DNA of 64,000 nucleotides from positions 62,001-126,000 of the forward strand of contig NOKP01000056.1 in assembly GCA_002682825.1 (NCBI GenBank), read 5' to 3'. Source of the stretch: Neonectria sp. B-13. Lineage: Eukaryota > Ascomycota > Sordariomycetes > Hypocreales > Nectriaceae. The notes beneath the pieces are model-generated. The model saw only the letters and a program-made list of their open reading frames with translations, did no database searches and had not been told where the DNA came from. A program made the position numbers and the translations under genes. Below are positions 56,314 through 64,000 of the stretch, one piece after another (position 1 is the first letter of the stretch; each line of letters begins with the position of its first letter).

Positions 56314-59210
56314 AGAGGTGGTTCTAGGGTCAGGGTTGGGACTGTGTGTCGTGGGACTTAGTGCAATTCTAAGTGGGTGGTGAAAATAGAAAGAAAAATG
56401 CAGAGAAATATAATAATACTAATGCATAAGGTAAAATAGATATTAATTGATAGAGATAAGCATAATAAATATATTCCTATAGAGTATATAATCTTTTAAT
56501 ATTATGAATAGATAGTATTCTATATTAAAGTTATTTTATTATAGTTTAATTATAGAATAATAATCTATACATTAAAAAGAATACATTTAGTACTTCTACT
56601 AGTAATACTAATATAAATTAATAGAATTTAGTCTTAAGATAGATAGTATTCTTATTGGTTTTCTATAAGCTAATATAATAAAGTCTTAAGGTAGATAGTA
56701 TCCCTATTAGTATATATAGCCTAGTTTCTTAGATCATAAGGTAGGTATAAGTCCTTAGTCCTTAGGTAATAGTCCCCTAATATAAGAGTTATTAGAGGAT
56801 AGTCTCTGTTTATCTACCTAATCTCTTTAGATTATATAATAAGCTATAGCAGTCTTTTAACATAAGACTCCCTAGTATACTCTTTCTTTCTATAGACTTT
56901 ATTATTTACCTTACTAATACTTTATCTTTTATCTTACTTAAGGTAATAAAGCTATTATTATAGCTAGTATTACTTCTAGTTAGATCTTTTGACTCTTCTT
57001 TATAATATACCTTTTGATTAACCTAATCCCTTGTTCCTATCCTTAATCCCCTTTCTATAGCTTGCTTAATCTCTATTCTAACCCTTCTTTCCTACCCTCT
57101 AGGGCAATCTCTTCTATCCTAATTATTATATACTAATGTATACATTTTACTAATAAAATCCAGAATAGGCAATAATATCTATAAGATAATAGAGCATTAA
57201 GGTAGACATATATCTATTAGTTTCTATAAGCTAATACAATAAAGTCTTAGGGTAGATAGTATTCCTACTAGTTTCTATAAGCTAATATAATAGAGTCTTA
57301 AGGTAGATAGTATCCCTATTAGTAGATAATGCCTCTCTATCTTATCTATAACTACTACCTCTCTAAAAGTCCAATTATATAGCTTATTACCCCTTCCTAT
57401 AGCTGACCTCTAGGTATATTACCTAGTAATAAATACTAACTAGCTTTATAATATTATAATTAATAGAAAAAGAAAAGAAACCTTAGATAAATACAATCAT
57501 TCTATTAAAAACAAATAAGAGAGTAAATAAATAAAGATAGAATATAAATAAAGAATAGATAGATAGATAGACCTTTATCTACTCTATTATTTCTTCTACT
57601 GATTATTTACAAAATGGCTCTATATATACTATCTACCTAAGAAAAGAGAGATTATAAATAGGAATAAGAGAGACTATACTATCTATAAATACAGTAAGAT
57701 AAGTAAGTATAGTATCTTCAATAGTATTCTAATGACCTAAATGTTTACCTTCTTAGTATAACTAGCAGTAGTAACCTAGTGTATCCCACTAAGAATATAT
57801 CCCTTTATAGTTTATATCCTTTATTAGTAGTATTTAACCATTTAATTAATCTTATTCTAGCTTAATAAAATGCTCTTAATCCTAGTGAATAACCTCTACT
57901 AATATAGCTAAGATATTAAAGTCTAAGGCTTGCTATAGCTAAAGAGCTAAGTGCAATAGACAGTATAGTGGCAATAGCTGTTATAGCTGCCCCATTGCTG
58001 ATTGAACTATGATAGAGATATTAAAGCCCTAGGCTTGCTAAAATACTATCCCTTGCCCTTTTAATGACCAGTTAGGCAGGAGTGATAATTAGTAAGATGC
58101 TGACTGCTGTTAGTACTATTGGTCCCCTAGAGCCCTTTATTGCCCTTCTGTCTGCTCTAACCTTGTATAATACCTTATACTTCCTCCCTTCTGCCTAAGA
58201 TTAGCTCTTGGACTACTAAGCTCTGCCTAATGTTGATGTAAATACTGAACCTAAGGTGCTTAAGGTATAGGTATTATCTCTCCCTTTATCTCCTCTAACC
58301 CTCTCTATTTATATTACTATAGGTTCAGTCTTTAATACTAAGCTTAGGTCCTAGATTCCTATGGCCTTTATACAACTGTAGAGTCCCCTCTAGTAAGAAG
58401 GCCTACTTCCTATGTTAAATAGTCCCTCTCTATTACCTTTAGGATCTTTAAGTAGTATAGGGTCCTTAGGTCTATTTATACTGTTAGCTTTACTACTGCC
58501 CTCTTTTAGCCTAGTAAGCCCAGTCTTAGGCTATTTCCTCTAAGCTATCTATAACTAGGAAACTATAGGTAATACTAACTTTCTTTAGATGTAGAGTGAT
58601 ATATATAATTGTATATTCTAGATATTTTTTACATTTAATTGCAGTTGTATATTATCTTTAGACCCTATTATCTACTCACTGAAATTATACTTATATAATT
58701 ATACTTAGGTTAATACTTAGAAGAGTATAATAAGCCTAAATATATATAGATAATTCAAAAAAGGGTCTAGTATCTCTAATAGTCTCTTCCTCTCTTACTA
58801 ACCATTTTTAGCAATAGGAATAGTACCTATAACCCTTAGGCCTCCTTCTAATAGTAGTAGTCCTTCCTCTCTAACTAATTAATTGAGCTACTCTCCTTCT
58901 ATAAGATATAAGCTAGCCTCCTCTAGGCCTTGGTAACCATTTTACAGTAGTGGGACATTAATAGTATATAGCTTAAGGCTAAGAACCTAGCAGTCATCTG
59001 CCTACTCAATGACTTCTACCTTACCTTTCTCCTGCCTTATAAGTACAATCTTACTATTAACTAAGTCATTCAGCTATATAGCCTTAACCTTACTAATATA
59101 CAATATATCCCCCTTAGCTATTTCACAATAGCTAGCGTTTACATCTCTATCCTTCTCTTCTTCCCTAAGGCTGCTTACTTAACAACATTGGCCACCTTGA
59201 ATGGCCTATT
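56314..59210. repeat. Tandem unit 1 of 2 (2,897 bp), RIP-mutated
   Basis: Starts AGAGGTGGTTCTAGGG and ends just before an identical start at 59211. The unit aligns collinearly with 59211-62107 (offset 2,897 at both the left and the right end), with mostly transitions between copies. It is extremely AT-rich and full of stops. Within it a ~50-base phrase with TAGATAGTATCCCTATTAGT recurs at about 56,630, 56,683, 57,243 and 57,295. On the minus strand near 58,950-59,195 a protein-like frame can be followed (DILYISKVKAI, NDLVNSKIVLIRQEKGKVEV) with stops at probable glutamines. It is a decayed element of unknown family. Confidence 0.85.
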
Positions 59211-62107
59211 AGAGGTGGTTCTAGGGTTAGGGTTAGGACTGTATATCATGGGACTTAATGTAATTCTAAGTAGGCAGTGAAAACAGAGAGAAAAATGCAG
59301 AGAAATACAATAACACTAATGCATAAGGTAAAATAGATATTAATCAATAGAAATAAGCATAATAAATATACTCTTATAGAGTATATAATCTTTTAATATT
59401 ATAGATAGATAGTATTCTATGTTAAAGTTATTTTATTATAGTTTAATCATAGAATGATAATCTATATATTAAAAAGAATATATCTAGTACTTCTACTAGT
59501 AATACTAATATAGACTAATAGAATTTAGTCTTAAGGTAGATAGTATCCCTATTGGTTTTCTATAAGCTAATACAATAGAGTCTTAAGGTAGATAGTATCC
59601 CTATTAGTATACATAGCCTAGTTTCTTAGATCATAGGGTAGGCATAAGTCCCTAGTCCTTAGGTAATAGTCCCCTAATATAAGAGTTATTAGGGGATAGT
59701 CTCTATCTATCTGCCTGATCTCTCTAGATTGTATAATAGACTATAGCAGTCTTTTAATATAAGACTCCTTAGTATACTCTTTCTTTCTATAGACTTTATT
59801 ACTTACCTTACTAATACTTTATCTTTTACCTTACTTAAGGTAATAAAGCTATTACTATAGCTAGTATTGCTTTTAGTTAGATCTTTTAACTCTCCTTTAT
59901 AATATACCTTTTGATCAATCTAATCCTTTATTCCTATCCTTAATCCCTTTCCTATAGTTTACTCAATCTCTATTCTAACCCTTCTTTCTTACCCTTTAGA
60001 GCAATCTCTTCTATCCTAATTATTATATATTAATATATACATTTCATTAATAAAATCTAGAATAAGCAATAGTATCTATAAGACAATAGAGCATTAAGGT
60101 AGATATATATCTATTAGTTTTTATAAGCTAATACAATAAAGTCTTAAGGTAAATAGTATCCCTACTAGTTTCTATAAGCTAATACAATAGAGTCTTAAGG
60201 TAGATAGTATCTCTATCAGTAGATAATACCTCTCTATCTTATCTATAACTACTACCTCTCTAAAAGTCCAATTATATAGCTTATTACTCTTTCCTATAGT
60301 TGACCTCTAGGTATATTACCTAATAATAAATACTAGCTAGCTTTATAATATTATAATCAGTAGAAAAAGAAAAGAAACCTTAGATAAATATAACTATTCT
60401 ATTAAAAATAAACAAGAGAGTAAATAAATAAAGATAGAATATAAATAAGGAATAAATAGATAGATAGACTTCTATCCACTCTATTATTTCTTCTACTAAT
60501 TATTTATAAAATAGCTCTATATGTATTATTTGCCTAAGAAAAGAGAGATTGTAAATAGGAATAAGAAAGACTATACTACCTATGAATACAGTAAGATAAG
60601 TAAGTATAGTATCTTTAATAGTGTTCTAATAACCTAAATGTTTACCTTCTTAGTACAATCAGTAGTAGTAACCTAATATATCCTACTAAGAATATATCCC
60701 TTAATGGTTTATATCCTTTACTAATAGTATTTAACTATCTAATCAATCTTATTCTAGCTTAATAAAATGCTCTCAATCCTAATGAATAACCCCTACTAAT
60801 ATAGCTAAGACACTAAAATCTAAGGCTTATTATAGCTAAAGAGCTAGGCACGATAGATAGTACAGTGGTAGTAGCTATTGCAGCTGCCCCATTACTGATT
60901 GAACTACAATAGAGATATTAAAGCCCTAGGCTCACTGAAACACTATCCTTTACCCCCTTAATGACTAGCCAGGCAGGAGTAACAACCAGTAAGACACTAA
61001 CTGCTGCTAGTACTGCCAGTCCCCTAGAGCCTTCTATTACCCTTCTGTCTACTCTAACCTTACATAATACCCTATACCCCCTCCCTCCTACCTAAAATCA
61101 GCTCTTAGATTACTAAGCTCTACTTAATATTAATATAAACACTAAATCTAAGGTACCTAAGGTATAAATATTATCTCTCCCCTTATCTCTCTTAACCCTT
61201 TCTATCTATATTACTATAGGTTTAGTCTTTAATACTAAGCTTAGGTCCTAGATTCCTATAGCCCTTATATAAATATAGAGTCCCCTCTAGTAAAAAGGCC
61301 TACCTTCTATATTAAGTAGTCCCTTTCTATTACCTTTAGGATCTCTAAGCAGTATAGGGTCCTTAGGCCTATTTATACTATTAGCCTTACTACTACCCTC
61401 TCCTAGCCCAATAAGCCCAGTCTTAGGCCATTTCCTCTAAGCTATCCATAACTAGGAAACTGTAGATAGTACTAACTTTCTTCAGATATAGGGTAATATA
61501 TATAATTATATATTCTAGACATTTTTTGCATTTAATTATAGCTATATATTATCTTTAGACCCTATTACCTACCTACTAAAATTATACTTATATAATTATA
61601 CTTAGGTTAATACCTAGAAGAGTATAATAAGCCTAAATATACATAAACAATCTAAGAAAAGGTCTAGCATCTTTAATAGTCCTTTCCTTCTTTGCTAACC
61701 ATTTTCAATAATGGGAATAGTACCTATAACCCTTAGGCTTCCTTCTAATAGTAGCAGTCCTTCCTCTCTAACCAACTAGCTAAGCTGCTCTCCTTCCATA
61801 AGACATAAGCCAGCCTCCTCTAGGCCTTAGTAACTATTTTATAGTAGTAGGATATTAATAGTATATAGCTTAGGACTAAGGACCTAATGACTATCTGCCC
61901 ACTCAATAACTTTTGCCTTACTTTTCTCCTGCTCTATAAGCATAATCTTACTATCAACTAAGTCATTCAGCTATATAGCCTTAACCTTACTAACATACAA
62001 CATATCCCCCTTGGCCATTTTATAACAACTAGTATCTATATCTCTATCCTTCTCTTCTTCCCTAAGGCTACTCACTTAACAATATCAGCCACCTTGAATG
62101 GCCTCTT
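59211..62107. repeat. Tandem unit 2 of 2 (2,897 bp), RIP-mutated
   Basis: Head-to-tail copy of the previous unit, with the same internal phrase at about 59,528, 59,579, 60,140 and 60,192 and the same ending CCACCTTGAATGGCCT at 62089-62104. Differences from unit 1 are mostly C/T and G/A. It joins directly to a different sequence carrying a decayed reading frame on the plus strand. Confidence 0.85.
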
Positions 62108-62139
62108 ACTAAAGTAGCAATAGGATCTTTATAATTAAA

Positions 62140-64000
62140 TCATTATCTTAACAGCCTATAAGACCATCTCTAACCCCATTCAACAGAAGATCCCTTATAC
62201 GTATAACATTACTTACACTAAGTCCTACTCCTTTAGGGAAAAGCTAGGGATAGGCTAGTAGAGGGCAGAGGATAAAAGTCAGTCGTTTTATCTTATATAT
62301 ACTATCTTAGCTAAAGACCTCTCCTACTTCTAGGCTTCCATTGTAGAGAAGGCAAACTTAACTATTGTTCTAACTGCAAGGGGAGAGCTAGTTAGCTACT
62401 TCTAGGGCCTATACCTACTCTTTCAGGCCTATAACCTAAAGAATACCTTTGCCTAACTTAGCCTTTAGGAAACCTTATGTACATTCTAGGATATAGTCTT
62501 AGTAGGCCTTAACCTAAGCCAACTAGACATACACTTATACTAGCTTAATATTAGGATGTAAGACTATATAAATAGCCCTATCTCTTCCAACCAGTTTAAG
62601 CCTTAGACCCTCTTGTAGAAGAACTAATACAATTACTACCTCTATAAGTGGCTTAAAGACATTACTCTAGAGGCCCCCCTAGCCATAACTCACTTCTATT
62701 CCTTCCTCCTCTATAACATAAGTACTTACACCTTCAAGGTCAAGCCCACCCAAACCTCTAACCTAGTACAGCCAGAGGCCTAATAATCCAGCATCATTTA
62801 CACTAAGGTATACAATTGCAATAAGGAGCTCTTTAATATAATGTTTAGCAATTATCAACTCTTCAGTTCTAGGTTCTTCCCCCTCCTTACCTTTGATAAG
62901 AGTATAGTCAAGGACCTATCCTTCATAAGCCAGAATCACTAATAGGCCTTTATACCCTAGCTTAACTACCTTACTTTCCTCTATACCTAGGAGGCAAATA
63001 AGTAGTATCTATAGGCTATCTCAAACCCCTAAGCCTTAACCAACTATAGCATTTGGAAGGAGGTTACCTTCTATCTAGATACTATCCTAGCTATATAGAG
63101 CAGTAGTACCTTCTACCTAGACTAGAGCCTTTATACTAGCTTACTAATCTATATTATTCTATTGAACCTAGAGCCTAGGGAATACTACCCATTCTAGGCT
63201 ATCCCTACTAAAGATATAAATACCCTTATCTTTACCTAGGCTGCCTATCTAGTTCTTCCTCTTAACTATATCTTCCTTAAGTCATTGCCTTACTAAGCTG
63301 ACTGTAGCAATACTATGCCCTCTTTGTCCTCTCCCCCAGTCCAGTAGGTACTTAACTTCTATACTATATAGCTCCTCTATCAGCTTCTTATATACACCTT
63401 AAGCAGTAAATTAGCACTGAGCTTTAACAAGTGGATTTATCTATCTCATTAGCATATATAGACCTAGGATAGATATAAAGAGCAGTAGGGTCTTAGGCTT
63501 AATGCTTCCATTAATGCATCTAGGATACTTTAGATCCCTTAAGCTTATATAAACTGACAGTAAGGCCACCTTATGCTTAAGACCCTCATTAACCTCTATA
63601 TCCCCTAGAACCCCCTTTAGGCATATCTAGCCTATTAGTCCAATGTACAGGCTCTTACTACCTTATAGGTCATTATTAAGTTCTTACTCTAGAAGTAGCT
63701 CTAGTAGGCCTAGCTAGCCTTTAATAAGGGGCATAACTATAAGGTAGAGCAGTTAGCTAACTAAGCCATAAGGCTCACTACCAAGGAGATTGCCTAGGCC
63801 TACTACGAACACTTCCTAGCTAAGGTCAAGTCCTACTAGGATGGGGTCTAGGGTAGGCTTGGGCAAAGTAAGATACTGCCCCTAAGCCGGCTCTAACAAG
63901 CATAGGATGAATCTACTGCTAATACAGACCGTATTCCTACAGCCTAGACGATCTAGGAGGTATACATTAATGCATAGGCTAAGTACACTACTGTTGCACT
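62140..64000 (+). pseudogene. Long RIP-ruined reading frame, family unknown
   Basis: From about 62140 to the window end one plus-strand frame reads as protein (for example TYTKSYSFREKLGIG, KANLTIVLTARGELVSYF, GLYLLFQAYNLKNTF and, near the right end, KGHNYKVEQLAN), interrupted only by TAG and TAA, with one TGA. These are the codons RIP makes from CAG, CAA and CGA, so about 620 codons of a formerly intact gene appear to be present without a frameshift. It continues beyond 64000. I do not recognise the protein. The frame has no evident membrane helices. It could be part of a transposon or Starship-like cargo, given its position right of the DUF3435 gene. Confidence 0.55.

Noticed and set aside
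59221..59240. Telomere-like TTAGGG phrases at the tandem-unit junction
   Set aside because: Only about two units, and unit 1 has GGGTCAGGG at the same place, so the resemblance comes from a C-to-T change, not from a telomere.
56314..62107. The two 2.9-kb units as LTRs of one retrotransposon
   Set aside because: They join directly head to tail with no internal gag-pol region between them.

Overview
This is nuclear DNA from a filamentous ascomycete (Pezizomycotina). The genes have short GT-AG introns of about 45-100 bp. The families are typically fungal: Zn2Cys6 regulators, HET domains, a CFEM-type PTH11-like receptor, SAT4/rhodopsin-type membrane proteins and a DUF3435 tyrosine recombinase. 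Repeats carry C-to-T and G-to-A transitions with CAG/CAA/CGA turned into stops, which is the signature of repeat-induced point mutation (RIP). I cannot name the species. No rRNA, convincing tRNA or CRISPR was seen. All exon models were built by hand and checked for intron phase.

Region by region. 1-10.6 kb is mostly repeat debris (hAT fragments, a HET fragment cut by an LTR that was then split by a pogo/Fot1 element, a copia fragment) around one intact zinc alcohol dehydrogenase. 10.6-18.4 kb holds two paralogous rhodopsin-domain membrane proteins, a Zn2Cys6 regulator and a DUF7702-like membrane protein. 18.4-28 kb is a graveyard of transposon and HET/NLR pieces (PIF1-type helicase, copia 3' end with LTR, HET C-terminus, WD40 and ankyrin fragments) with one apparently intact two-repeat protein of unknown function. 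28.1-43.3 kb is the best preserved block, seven intact genes: cytochrome P450, aldehyde dehydrogenase, zinc alcohol dehydrogenase, cytochrome b5-acyl-CoA dehydrogenase fusion, an acyl-CoA ligase ending in the peroxisomal signal SRL, a large Zn2Cys6 regulator and a nitronate monooxygenase. It looks like an oxidative, partly peroxisomal, catabolic or detoxification cluster with its own regulator. 43.3-49 kb has a RIP-mutated LTR, an intact SUR1-like glycosyltransferase and a sirtuin fragment. 49.1-55.5 kb has an intact DUF3435 recombinase of the kind that mobilises giant Starship elements, a RhoGEF-BAR relic and an intact CFEM receptor. 56.3-64 kb is AT-rich: two head-to-tail 2,897-bp units followed by a long RIP-ruined reading frame that runs off the window.

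Working together: the P450, ALDH, ADH, ligase and acyl-CoA dehydrogenase can be arranged as hydroxylation, alcohol to aldehyde to acid, CoA activation and peroxisomal oxidation. The regulator is the obvious candidate controller, and a GCCGAG/CTCGGC motif recurs in several of the promoters. The DUF3435 gene points rightwards, so if it heads a Starship the element would extend from about 49 kb towards or beyond the window end, but no element boundary was identified.
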